Shown piece by piece: positions 33,261 through 44,660 of a stretch of 64,000 bases of DNA (positions within the stretch are counted from its first letter, which is position 1; the number at the start of each line of letters is the position of its first letter). Under the pieces are notes generated by a model. The model saw only the letters and a list, made by a program, of their open reading frames with translations, made no database searches and was not told the origin of the DNA. Where the stretch lies: contig JAQFVV010012530.1 of the NCBI GenBank assembly GCA_028023455.1, positions 1,672,001-1,736,000 of the forward strand, given 5' to 3'. Made by a program: the position numbers and the translations under genes. The stretch is from Epiperipatus broadwayi (lineage: Eukaryota; Onychophora; Udeonychophora; Euonychophora; Peripatidae).

Positions 33261-36200
33261 GACAGTGGTACAAACTTCCCATAAAGAGTTATTCCAATCA
33301 ATTACAGTTTTATCTGCTAAGCCAAGTTATGGTTTTCCCCATTCTATAGAAATGAATTTGCAAGCCCAATTGTAAATAAAGTGGATCACCATTAGAAATG
33401 GAATTCTTGAACTCTATTAAGAAATTATGAACAGAAAATCAAAATGAAAAGTACGTATTGTACTGGTCAAAACATGTTATACATCTAACATGAGCTGGAA
33501 CTCAAAAATGTACTTCAAAATCAGTCAAGTCTGAGATTTAGGTCAGGGACCAACCTGAGTTCGAACTCACTCCATAAGCCCCAAATCAAATGCCTAATGA
33601 ACAACATATAATAATGGCACATGAGAATATGTGGCACAAACTAGCTCAACAGATATGATTACTACTGAGACTAATCCCCGATTTCAAAATAGCAAATGAT
33701 ACGAGTATTTACCTAGCTTTCTAAATAAGTCCATACATATATATTTGGGTTGCCAAAATATAGTAAACATTAAGAATTACACTAATTAATGAATGATAAA
33801 TAGTCAACACTAAGTACATTATATATAAAATATTTAATAACAAGCAAATATTTCAAATGATCATAATGATTAACATATATTATCTCTAGTCTTAGAAGCA
33901 AGAAACTACAATATACAATACGATGGCAATTGTAATCATATGCCAATAATTAATACGTAAATATTTAAGAAATATATATATTTTTTATGCTCTGACAAAA
34001 CAGACATGTGTGATTAAAGGTATGTCTGGCATAGATGCCAAATGACTTACATACATTATTCATTAAGTAGTATTTTATTTGGAAAAGAAAATATGCTTCC
34101 AATTTCTTATAAGAGTGAGGTGAAATTTATCTTCCACACATCCATAAATTAGTTCTTGGATGGCATGAGTAAATATAAAAGGTATGACTTCAAATACTAA
34201 GCAAGGGAAGTTATTTTAATCGTCTATAAATATAAAATGATTTGATTTTAACAGAATCAATTCGTCACAATTAATAAAGTAAAGAGCTGCCTTTATTTGA
34301 ACTAAGAAGTGAAACAGTACTAACGCATTATGAGCAATGAAACGAGTATGAAATAAATGGTTTTGTCAATGATTTATGAAGATTAAGGGTGACTTGTATT
34401 CAACATGTCCTTTTTGCCCTACGAAGGATCAAGAGAACACAGAAAAGCCAGGTAGGGACACAGCCACAAACTTTTGGTGTTCCAATAAAGTGACAAACAA
34501 ATGAAGTAATATCTTCCTATATTTTAAAATATCAATAACATAACTGGAATGACAAAACCCAAGGAAGCGAAAGGATGGCTCGTGTTAGCAACATTATGAA
34601 TGGTAATGATATAATAATCATGATATTTAATTAAAAGCCTAAGTTACATAATGTAAGTGCTTACATGATGACCTGATCATATAAGATTAAAACCAAACTT
34701 ATTATGAGCAAATTTGCTTAACATAATTGTATAATGATAATAATAATACCCTTTATATCATGCCCTCCCAGAACACAAATGTAGGGTATGAGATTTGAAT
34801 TAGAAAATATCTATTTTCTTTTTCTTATTAATATTCATAAAACATTTATAAAAGTAACTCAATCTAGATAAATAATCTTTTGTAAATTAAATAAATGGTC
34901 GAGAGCATAGTAGCTATAAATTAAGCTAATATAACTTATTAGCTCTTGGCAAAATAATATCAAACAACTAAATAAATATTCCAACCCAATAATTAGTAGA
35001 ACCATTATTAATTTAGTTCTAGCAGGAAAATCATTAGGTTATAACATTAATATAATACTATTTTCTTAGAGTAAGTTTAAATGAATGTTTTTATCGACTT
35101 GAAAGTTTTATTGGCATATAATATCGCAAATATATAATATTAACAAAACGAACAAGAATTAATTAAAATGAACGAAACTTCTGCCATAAAAAGAGAAAGA
35201 AAATTACTAGGGTATTAGTTTAAGACTAGAGATATAATGAAATAGAGAATTACTGTAACAAAATTTTAAAGCATTTTAACACGAGTGGAAAAACTTAAGG
35301 CAATAGTTACTTTTAAATATGAGTTCAGATGTAGTTCATGAAAAGACAAGAAGGTTGCAGTTTAAAAATAAAAAGGTTACCAGTTCTTCCATGGATCACT
35401 CATTGATTCATAATGACAGAGTGCAGTTGGATTTAGGAGACAATGTAGGTGCGCACTTAATTCAGGTAGACATTTTATGGATTAGTTTTCTTCTAGATTT
35501 TAGGCAGCTTATGACTGGTATTGAAGAGTTCGATTTCACAGCAACATTTTGAAGATTTGTTGGAGAACATTGGGGTCCAGCAATTAGATTCCCAAAGTTA
35601 GCCATGTGCCATACTGCGAACACTTTTAAAATTCAAAATTAAAATAGACATAGTTTCCGGTGGCAACTCTTCTTAAATTAATAGTAATGGCTCCTTTTAG
35701 AAACTTTTCCAGGGTTTTTAAACTCTTGTCCAAGTTTTCCCGCCAATTATGATCTATATACCTTAAGGCCAAAGCTTTTACATTGTTACTAAAAGAATTT
35801 TTCTCTAATTGAACTTCGATCCATTACTTTGATAAGACTTTCAAATCCATTATCTGAATTCATTTTCTATTTAGAAAATGAATTCATAAAATTTAACCAA
35901 ACAATTTTAATTGAGAACCATCCTTAAAGTTCTAACTTATCATTTTAATTAATTAATAAAGAATTCACTATTGTCTTTGGGAAAGGACGATTTAAAAGCT
36001 TATCAAAGGAATGTAACTTTTAATCATAAAAAATTAGAACAAAATTGTAAAATATAAAACATTCCGGTGTAATGAAACTTTATAATGAACTTATATTTAA
36101 CTACTTATAAATATATATGCCTAATCCAAATAACTAAATACTCTTTAAATAGCATTATTTTAATAATTTACCATGAGGTAATTAATGATATTAACAAAAT

Positions 36201-36367
36201 TAAACCTAAGATAATTAGCTTCAATAAATATTTAAATAATAACTCAGTTTTAACTGAAATTAATGTATATTGAAGATGGTATAAACTCTAAATACAGGAT
36301 TCAAAAATATTCATTGTTTATAACTGGGTTTGAACTAGGTTAATAAGTGGAATCTCATGAAGCTCAG
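33261..36367. other. A+T-rich region, one uncharacterised ORF
   Basis: A B-box-like GAGTTCGAACTCAC lies near 33560 (possible SINE relic, minus strand). A 77-codon plus-strand frame at 35319-35552 starts at an ATG and contains an internal TTCAG/GTAGAC splice-like site at 35462. It matches no family I know, and I do not call it a gene. The rest shows nothing assignable. Confidence 0.4.
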
Positions 36368-36381
36368 ATCGAACTTAGATC

Positions 36382-36514
36382 ATCAAACATCACATGATCA
36401 CCACCTCTATACTAGCACATAATTTATTGTAAACAAAGGCAAAACTCCCCATACAGTAGTGCCACCCTGTGCCACCATTGATTACTCTGTTTAGCACAGG
36501 GTGGCACTACTGTT
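36382..36514 (+). mobile_element. Short foldback retroposon, copy 4, 14-bp TSD
   Basis: Perfect 14-bp duplications ATCGAACTTAGATC flank it (36368-36381 and 36515-36528). The left end, ATCAAACATCACATGATCAC, is the conserved family end in opposite orientation to copies 1-3. The body has CAAAGGCAAAACTCCCCATA followed by CAGTAGTGCCACCCTGTG, mirrored by CACAGGGTGGCACTACTG at the right end. It lacks the hammerhead core. Confidence 0.82.
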
Positions 36515-36579
36515 ATCGAACTTAGATCTGACCACTTCAGTATACTTGCTCACTTTTTATTCGAAAGTAAAAATAGAGT

Positions 36580-36700
36580 GAAAATCCTTGAATGAAAACT
36601 ATAAAAAACAAAAAAATGCAATCGAAATGTGGACAATAACTAACCTTGAAGCTGTTGTCAGAATGAAATCTGTCAAAATATCACAAAAAACTCATGTTTC
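36580..36700. repeat. Dispersed repeat, member 2
   Basis: This is the partner of 33120-33260. A further shared string, TTGCAGGACTAA, occurs at 36800 and 32207. Confidence 0.55.
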
Positions 36701-37606
36701 TGAATGAGATTGGAATCCCAATCACAAGGTTTATTTGACATGATCACAAGGTTACACATTTATTGCAGATCTGAAAAGGCATACCATCTCCTCTATTTTG
36801 CAGGACTAATATATAAGTACTGAATTTTTAAAGTTATGGCCTGGGGAGGATGATTTAATTATGATTAATATACTTTTTGTTGCAAGCAAAACAATGTTCA
36901 CAATAATTTTAATCCATAATATTAACTGAGTTAATATATTTTACTTAATGTATACATTTTGTAATTTAATATTAATACATTTTGTTGTTTTATGTGATCA
37001 AAATATATTTTTGATTAATTATGATACTGAATGAAACTTGTTTTTTTTTTTTGTAATCATTAACAATGAAAATCTTTTTTAATCTGGATATATCATAAAC
37101 AAAATCATTGATTGTCTTATAAAAACACTAGATGAAAATCAGATAAAATACAATAGTCAAATTTTAATTCTTTGGTATATACTGTACTGTATTATACATT
37201 TTTACCAATCACTGCCACAAAAGTTTACTTTTAAATGATGAGGCTTTAGTGAAGTTACTGTCCTTATTCATCATCACTCTTACAAAATATCCATCATTTG
37301 ATAAAAATAGTGGTTGTTTTTAAAAAAGATTCATAATTTTTTTTTAAAAGATTATAATAGTAAATAATGATTGTAAATCAAAATAGTTGCAAATTGATGA
37401 TAATCCCTATGGCAATTCTTACATAAAGAATAGTCATTAACCAAATGTAAAAGTAATCAACATAAATCTGAATTCTCTATAGTTATTAATGTCCATTAAA
37501 CTCAAAATATTAAAGCAATTTTTCATTAAGTGTTGAATATAGTTTTAAAAAAACGTTATCAACTAGAGAAAGCATTTAAAAAATCTCTATTTAGGAACTA
37601 TCTCTA

Positions 37607-37650
37607 TTCTCAGACCGGTTTCATGCTACTGGCATTCCTCAGTGAGGCGC
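37607..37650 (-). ncRNA. Hammerhead ribozyme-like motif, best core
   Basis: On the minus strand: helix I 5' CUCA; core CUGAGGA (37636-37642; position 7 is G, a tolerant position); helix II AUGC-CAGUA-GCAU, four perfect pairs; core GAA; short helix III ACCGGU; cleavage C, giving a GUC triplet; helix I 3' UGAG. Every required conserved position of a type I hammerhead is present. Flanking DNA at 37560-37770 is not recognised, so the host repeat is unknown. Activity is inferred only. Confidence 0.5.
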
Positions 37651-38269
37651 CAGGATATTCCAGACACAAGATCCAAAATATCAACTCCAAGCCAGCACTT
37701 ATGTGGTAGTTATCATTTAAGTTGACAAACTGAATTTTCCAGACACCTACATGTCTTCAAACCCAGCTATCCAACTTAAATAGCTATATGGGGTTGGAAA
37801 TTCTTAAACCATAATAGTCTTAGCAATATAATATCGCTTAAGTCTAAAAAACAAAAGCTATAATAATAGCTAAAAAAATAAGTTGTAAAAATCACGTGAC
37901 TTAATTTACTATTTTTTTTTTTTTTATATAATCTTTCTTTTAAATCATCTGGGAGTAAAAACAAAAGAAAACAAAATTATTATTATAATTTTTCAGTACG
38001 CATTTATTTACCATATAGAGTACAAATTGTTAATTAAATAATCAAACTTGTAAATATATTCTTTCAGATTTTTTTTTCCAAATGTATACATCAGCTATGT
38101 TGTTTGCTATTATTTCCATTATTCATTAAAAGTTTAAATTAAATAAAAAAATTGCCTTTTTATATATAATATATAATAATATACGGCCAATATTTATAAG
38201 AATAGAAGTCGATGTAAATTATTTTTGAAAACGATAAATTAAAGACCAAAACAAAAATGTTAACGGCAA
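37651..38269. other. A+T-rich, no gene recognised
   Basis: Poly(T) and poly(A) stretches dominate. There is no coding block. Confidence 0.5.
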
Positions 38270-38283
38270 CATTATATAAGTTT

Positions 38284-38365
38284 TTTTTTTCATATGCCAA
38301 AGCATGGGCCGGACAACTGCTTGTAAGGCAGCTGTGCTAACCACTCGGCCACCAACGCTTGACAG
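38284..38365 (-). repeat. tRNA-derived SINE, truncated, 14-bp TSD
   Basis: Direct repeats CATTATATAAGTTT (38270-38283 and 38366-38379) flank an 82-bp insert. On the minus strand it reads GGTGGCCGAGTGGTTAGCAC (tRNA D-arm and A box), then CTGCCTTACAAGCAG (an anticodon arm with loop CTTACAA, UAC in the anticodon position), then a short unrelated stretch and an A tail next to the TSD. The T arm and B box are missing, so it is a SINE head or tRNA-derived retropseudogene, not a working tRNA. Confidence 0.8.
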
Positions 38366-38455
38366 CATTATATAAGTTTCAGCCAATAAATCGAATATCC
38401 CGTACACCTTGTATATTCATATATTGTCTGCATAAATAAATTACTTGAGGTTTAC

Positions 38456-38653
38456 CTGTATTCCTAGCTTCGTAGACTGCTTTTAATAAGGTAACTAAAT
38501 CTTGTTTTGTATAATTACAGTTGACTGCTCGATTAACACGTTCGCGAGGATTTATTCCACTTAAATAATTCCAAAAACTGTTTGGATTTCTCTTTTTAAT
38601 TTGACGTTCTTGGTCATCCTGAAGCTGATAATTTGTAATATCAAGGAAGTTTT
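38456..38653 (-). CDS. Candidate internal exon of an unidentified host gene
   Basis: On the minus strand a 198-bp block is preceded by a strong acceptor (a tract of 16 T and 2 C, then AG) and followed by CAG/GTAAAC, a good donor. Only one frame is open through all 65 full codons; the other two have stops. Both boundaries are phase 1. The peptide begins NFLDITNYQLQDDQERQ, continues KKRNPNSFWNYLSG and ends VTLLKAVYEARNT. Codon use is balanced and G+C is higher than in the flanks. KKR just before NPNSFWNYL could be a dibasic processing site of a secreted precursor, but I do not recognise the family. If the donor is not used, the frame continues about 25 codons to a stop near 38381, close to the SINE. 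Confidence 0.6.
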
Positions 38654-38659
38654 CTAAAA

Positions 38660-40150
38660 AAAAGGAAAAAAAAGCATATCTAAATATAATATTAATGGGA
38701 AATTATATTTGCTTAGAAATAAAGATTTTATATTTTTTCAAAATAATTTTAAGACTGGAAATAAAAAAAAGCAATTTATTGTTTTTTTTTTTAAGATACA
38801 GTACCTACACAAATTACTATATAATAGATATGTAAAATATAGAACTATCAAAGCCGACTTTAATTGATAAATTAATATGTTCGAAACAAAGTAGTGACGA
38901 AATTTTATACAAACTAATGTGGCGGAATTTTAACATGTAATGCATCAATTATAAAAATTGTGATACAAGCTTCTGGAAATGCAATTTTAAAATTAAATAT
39001 GTAATTTTATTTAAAAAACACATTTTTAAAATGAATAAAATACTGAAGAAATTTTATATAACTAATTTAAACTAATTTTAATTTGTTAATGCATGAACAA
39101 TGCATAATTTTATATATAAAAAAAACCCCAGTACACTCATAGAGAAATCTGTTACTTTATTCAAAAGTAATGAAACTAAAGAAAACCAGAATGTTATTTT
39201 AAAACATAAGGCATCATTTTATATGAAAATAATAGACTAATAGGCATAATTTTATAAACAAGAAAAAAAAAAAAACATTCCCAGATCACATTATCAGTAA
39301 TGGAAAATTGCATGAATGTTTTTGAGGAATGGTGTGGAAAAGCTTTATTATTTCTGTTCTTTTTCAACAGATGTGATCCAAATAATGACATACCACAAGC
39401 GACATGAGGCGTCTGATTGCGCTCATTCCTCCAAGATAGCTTGTAGATTGAAATTTTAAAAAGACAATGTCTATAGTTTGTCAGAAAATAATCACAATAA
39501 CAGTTTGTCTGATGATGAACGTCAATTCATATTGCTAAAAATTGTTTTGGAAAAGAAATTGTTTATTTTAAAGAAGTATTTTTTGTTTAGAAAATTGCAA
39601 TAAATAGAAAACTCATTTATTTTAATAATTTGTACTAATAGATGTTCACCGCTTCGTCCAAATTGTTCGTTTTCCAATAGAAATTATCAATTTTAATTCT
39701 TATTAAAAATGGTGTATATAGTAAGCAAATTGTTTCGAAAATTTTAATAAACAATAAAAATCGTTTGAATTGCTTTTTTATTTTGTTTAATTAATATCTT
39801 CTACCTGTATGCACTACTAGAATGTATTACATTGAACTTCTGGGCAAGTAGTCTTCATCATAAAATTAAAAGAGCGCTGCAAAAAGCGGTTTGATTTGAT
39901 TTCTCTTTAAGACCTTAAACGAACCAATCAAAGTAAACTCCTAATTTACATACCATATCTTCTTGTCATTCCATTAGTTATTAATATTTGATAAGTTACA
40001 TAATAAAAGAACATAGATGAGCTGCTCATCAATGCATACTAGCAGCAAAGTTAATTTATGATTTTTTAACATTGCATTTAACGTCAAGAAACACTACCAT
40101 CTTATCATTTGCCCAATAATTATTATCTAAAATATCTATCAATTAAATAA
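38660..40150. other. A+T-rich; possible PLE terminal sequence
   Basis: At 39795-39885 the minus strand reads TGATGAAGACTACTTG, CCCAGAAGTTCAATG and a following TAGTAGTGCATACAGG. This resembles a decayed hammerhead or PLE-terminal segment (TGATGA...GAAG), but the core is incomplete. A splice-acceptor-like TTCTTTTTCAACAG at 39357-39370 is followed by a short open frame without a recognised product. Confidence 0.35.
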
Positions 40151-40154
40151 AGGT

Positions 40155-40250
40155 AGAATAGATAAATAGAGATTGGTAGATAGAGAGAAAGAGGTAGAGA
40201 TAGATAGAGAGATGGATAGATAGGTAGTTAGATAGATAAATATTTACAAT
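40155..40250. repeat. GATA/GAGA microsatellite
   Basis: Imperfect GATA and GAGA units, on the opposite strand to the CTAT array at the window start. Confidence 0.85.
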
Positions 40251-41726
40251 CATGATAGACAAAACTAAATTATGGCCCTTAATTCTAAGACATTGTAAAT
40301 TGTCAATCAAGTTAATGATTGTTAGTTGAAAGCAAATGATGCTAAGATTCCCCTTATTATGGACTCATACTACCATTTGATAATGAATTTTTATTTAGGT
40401 ACCTATAACTGGAGATCAATTTAAAATAAAGGAGGACTTTGTTGGATTTTGTAAAGTCATAAGAAAAGATGAATAAATGATTTAAAAAATGGAGAGGTAT
40501 TTTACTACAAAGTCAGAAATATTGAAAGCACAAGAGCAACATTGTGCAGGTTAATAGTATAATAGAATGAACATAAATATTAGTTATTCAAATTAATGAT
40601 AGATACCAAATACAGACAATTCAGATTTATGCCTAATGAGTCCTTATTGACATAAAGTAGAGAATTTTTATATAGATATATAAAATGTTTTAATCAAATC
40701 AAACAATGTTTTCAAGTTTTCATTGGAGATTTTAATGCTAGAGTAAGCAAATGATTGAAAGAAGAAAATGCTATGAATGCATTTTGATTATAATGATAGA
40801 TATGAGATAAGACACAGACTCATTGATTTTACAGAAATGGACATGAATGTATCCAAATAAAGATACAGCAGATATTTCAAGATCATAATGTTTTTAATAG
40901 ATTTAACATAGGCATTAATCATAGGTGAGACATATTAAGAAGAGATGTTTTTTTAAATTTCAGAAACACTATCATGGATTTAAATTAAATCTTGCAAATC
41001 ATTTAAAATATTAGCAGACTTTGAAGATAGTTCAGTCTGAACTGAAATCAATAAGAAGATAACAAATACTCTATTAAGAATTGCAAAAAGATGGTTAATT
41101 TACAAAAAAAGAGAAGCAATTCATTAACAAACTTTCATATGAAATAAGGCAATGTATAAAGAAAAGAATGAATAAGTAAGATTTCAATATCTAGAGTCTT
41201 GCAAACTAAACAGAAAAATAGTTAGTAAATATATAAAAATATATAATTATGAATTAGCAAGGAAAATTATAGAAGAGAATAAAAGTCTCAAAAGTGTAAA
41301 AAAAAAACATTTTGATATTGGAAGGAAAGTTATTTCAGCAATAAAAAAAAGGATAAAACTATTATTTAAAAAGAGTTGATATTATCTGAAGAGTAGTAAG
41401 GAAAAAAAAGTTATTTACTATAATTATTACATCTTCGGGATTGAAGAAGTACTTTAATTGAAGAGATAAAGCATGCAATCAAATCTATAAAGAAAGAAAA
41501 AACTCTGGGAAATAAAGAAATTATTATTAATATTTTTAAAGAAATAAATAGAGAAAAATTGCTGGCAAAACTATATACCAAATGTCTAAATACAAATGCA
41601 TCAGATAATTAAAATAATTCAATAATAATATTTAAGAAAATGGATAAAAAAAGATATTAGAAATAATAGATATATCATCTTTTATCAATATATAAAATCT
41701 TTACTGAGATAATTACAATCCGTTTA

Positions 41727-41776
41727 AAACCATTAAAATATCACATGATCACTATTTCTTTTGCTTACACTAGCTG
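41727..41776 (+). mobile_element. Retroposon copy 5, 50-bp remnant with TSD
   Basis: Direct repeats TTACAATCCGTTTA and TTACAATTCGTTTA (41713-41726 and 41777-41790, one mismatch) flank a 50-bp insert carrying ATCACATGATCACTATTTCT, the conserved family end. The LINE coding sense is continuous if the insert and one repeat are removed, which confirms it as an insertion. Only the end survives, so it was truncated or deleted. Confidence 0.75.
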
Positions 41777-42720
41777 TTACAATTCGTTTACTTGCAGACA
41801 TCTAATAAACTTTGGATTTTAGCCAATTAAAAATACAAAAAGATGGATTTAAAAGTGGTTTTAATACAGTGAATCACATCCATGTATTGAGAAAAGTTAT
41901 ACAAAGGATCAATAAACATATGTTGTCATTATACTTTGGATTTATATATTATTAAATGATATTTGATTCTCTAAATTCCATAGTCATTAAAACTTTGAAT
42001 CATCAAGATATAGACTCAGAATAGGATATTGTCACAATATGGAAAATATTTATCAAAAGGTATTATCAATTATTAAATTATATAGTGATACTAAGGAAAT
42101 TAACAATGACTAGCATGTACATGAAAAATATTTAATCTATTTCCAAAACTTTTCTCCGCAAGTATTTTGTAAATTAAAATGAAAAGCTAAGAGAGTAAAA
42201 ATGCATGAGGATTATTTCTGCCATGTTTTATATTATGTAGATTTTTTTTTCAAATAATGCTTCAGAGCTTCAGGAAATGATGTCAAGAATTATCTGATGA
42301 AAATAGAGTAGAAATAAAGATAAATCCTAAAAATATTAAATCAATATTCAATGGGTTTTTTTCAGAAAAAGAAAGAAAAAAATTGATAATGATAAATTAG
42401 AGAATATCTTGGTCAGATTATTAATATAGGTGGAAATATAATGTATGAAATTAATAATATAATTAAACTGGGGTGGAGTATTTTTTGTGGAAATAATGTA
42501 ATATTAGAAGGAAAAAGAAAATTTGTGTTTTACTGGTTGTTAATTATTGATCTAAGAATTTGACATTTAACAGAAGAGCAAAACAATTGCAGTCCATTCA
42601 ATAAAATGTGGAGACATGTATGTTGGGAATAACAAATACTTGAAAACTAAATATGTGAGTGACAGTACAAACAGATATTACTGAGATTGCAAAAAGAATT
42701 AAGAAAATAAATGAATGCAT

Positions 42721-43135
42721 TTTATCCACTACTTTAAACACCTTTTAGAAAAACCTTTTAATACATACTATGTTTCAACTGTTCTGCAGTCTTCTTCAGA
42801 GCTATGATATAATGAACAACATAAAATAAAATACATAACTATATAAATAATACCATAAAAATGTAAATAAAATTAATAAGATAATTAAAAAAACAACATA
42901 AAATATAACAAAACATAATAAAACTGATATAAATATAATCAAACCCAAGTAAAATTATCCAGTTAATATAAAATAAAATATACAATATAAATATAAATTA
43001 TACGTGTATATTCCTGACTGTATTTTTTAATAATCTGCTAATTACTTCTATTAGAAGACTGCAGGACAATCTAACATAGTATGCATTTAGATACATAAAA
43101 TGTTTTGCTAAAAAGTGTTCAAAGTAGTGGATAAA
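42721..43135. mobile_element. Foldback element inserted in LINE, ~415 bp
   Basis: The ends are TTTATCCACTACTTT and its inverted partner AAAGTAGTGGATAAA (right, 43121-43135). Arms of about 75-80 bases continue inward with mismatches, including CATACTATGTTTCAACTGTT on the left and the corresponding AACATAGTATG on the right. The interior is A-rich and non-coding. A degraded hammerhead-like core lies in the left arm. Confidence 0.75.
42766..42804 (-). ncRNA. Degraded hammerhead-like motif
   Basis: The minus strand reads CUGAAGA (42793-42799), a helix II with ACUG-CAGAA-CAGU, GAA, AC-AUA-GU as helix III, then A as the cleavage base (GUA triplet). Helix I is poorly paired. I regard it as a probable relic. 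Confidence 0.25.
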
Positions 43136-43573
43136 TTGCATTTATATATTACAGCAAAATAAAGGAAGTGGTAAATTTGGTAATATTTCTGGAGGATAAA
43201 TGAAATTGGGTTCATCATATTGCTAGAATAAAATAATAATAGACAATTAAAATTTTAAATTGGATACTATGACATTTTAAAAGATTTATAAAGAGACTAG
43301 ACATAAAATGAATGGATGAAATAAAAAAAATTATAGATATGTTGAGAGGAAGAGAACTATGGGTGAGAGAAGTTGGATTAAATTTGGAAATATCTTTATA
43401 TTGTAATGTATTATAATGATGTGAAAATAATGTTGATGAATTTTTAAAAAATATATATGCCATATAATTTATAAATAAATCAATTAGTGAATTTGAATAA
43501 CATAAAAACAACTGAGGAAAATATAGAAAAACAAATGTAATTTCAAGAACACAAATACATATATATATATATT

Positions 43574-44660
43574 GTAACGTTTTCCATCTGCCTAGGCCTC
43601 TACACGCAATATAAACTGCGCACGAGTTGATCAAGTTATGTAAAAGAAAAAAAAGTTTATTTTTTTATTTCAAAAAAACATAACTATATTTCCTGATCAA
43701 CTCTACCTAGTAATTGTTGAGAATTATGCCATCAATGAAATCAGCTTTTAATTTATTTGATCAGAGTGCCAGGATTCTGTAAAAGAACCCACTGAAATCT
43801 GTCGAATAACGTATTGCAAATTAAAAGAAAAATGTTTTTTAAACGAATCGTTATTACATCATACCATAAGGATAATTATTTTTTTGAGATTATTATTCCT
43901 GGAGCTTATTCAAAACATATTGGCAAAGGTAAATTACATTTTTAAATCTTACTAAACTAATAATAAATTTAATAATAAACACTAATAAATATTATTAATA
44001 ATGCACAAATGAAAATTGATATTAGAAATATTTTTATTCTACCAGATTAAAATATTTAACGTTAAATTGTTAATTAAATAAACTGGAGAGAACACACACA
44101 AATCTAGATATGAATCTATTAATATAAAATAATAGTTAAACAATTAAAAAGTTCTTGGTTAAATAAGAGTCTCTTGATCAATGAAATTAAAGTCTCTATC
44201 GGGGTTCTATTATAAGCTTATTCTTAAGAAAACATATTTTGAAGAATTGTTTGCAAATGCTTAGTTTTGTCACAATAGGAAATAATGAATTATAGCTTAC
44301 CGGTAAGTTTAGTAAGAAGATTGTAGATTACTATGCATAGTTTTTTTGGGGGGGTTAGAATGAGCTTGGCCATTAGTTATAAGTTGATCTTGTGGTCTAT
44401 TCTCCTAGTCAGTCATGAAGGTTTTTCTGGTGTCCATCTTCAGGAACGATGTCCGCAGAAGCTCCGGTTCACTCCAACATGCCGATTTATTTCAGTGTAG
44501 GGCGATCTTGGATATATTCTTTCTATACAGGACCAACTATAGAGAAACAGATGAAACAAGATGTTCATCAAACAGGTCTCTGCCATTTTATACTAGAGGC
44601 CCAGTTTTCAGACTTCTGCGCATGTTATTATCATGGCGTTTAAATTCATAATCTTGTACA
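43574..44660 (+). other. Unassigned higher-complexity block with a 64-codon ORF
   Basis: The block begins TGTAACGTTTTCCATCTGCC right after an (AT)n run, reminiscent of an LTR start, but no partner or right end was found. At 44449-44643 an ATG in a reasonable context (AACGATGTCC) opens a 64-codon frame (MSAEAPVHSNMPIYFSVGRS at the start, FCACYYHGV at the end), preceded by CCATCTTCAG, an acceptor-like string. Base composition here is clearly less A+T-rich than the surroundings. I recognise no domain. It could be an exon, part of an unknown repeat, or chance. Confidence 0.3.

Larger units (their letters stand above)
40380..43420 (+). pseudogene. RTE-type LINE, ancient copy
   Basis: This heavily decayed LINE reads on the plus strand. 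Recognisable pieces, in order: RYQIQTIQIYA (near 40595-40630) and FIGDFNARVSK (40715-40750) of the endonuclease; KLLAKLYTKCLNTNASDN (41555-41610) and KDGFKSGFNTVNHIHVL (41838-41890) of the reverse transcriptase; a region matching LQEM..ELSDE at 42260-42300; and an RTE C-terminal segment near 43205-43390 (WMDEIKKII). Nearly every block has stops or shifts. The retroposon at 41727-41776 and the foldback at 42721-43135 are inserted in it. It is the same superfamily as the copies at 18225 and 49495, but older. Confidence 0.72.

Noticed and set aside
35319-35552. 77-codon ATG-started frame with an internal splice-like site
   Set aside because: No family resemblance, no good acceptor upstream, and it could be chance in A+T-rich DNA.
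38284-38365. tRNA-Val(UAC) gene
   Set aside because: There is no T arm or B box, and an A tail and TSD show it is a retroposed fragment.
39357-39440. A first exon for the 38456-38653 gene (ATGAGCGCAATCAGACGCC on the minus strand with GTG/GTATGT)
   Set aside because: The donor is in phase 0, whereas the candidate exon needs a phase 1 upstream partner, so the two do not join in frame.
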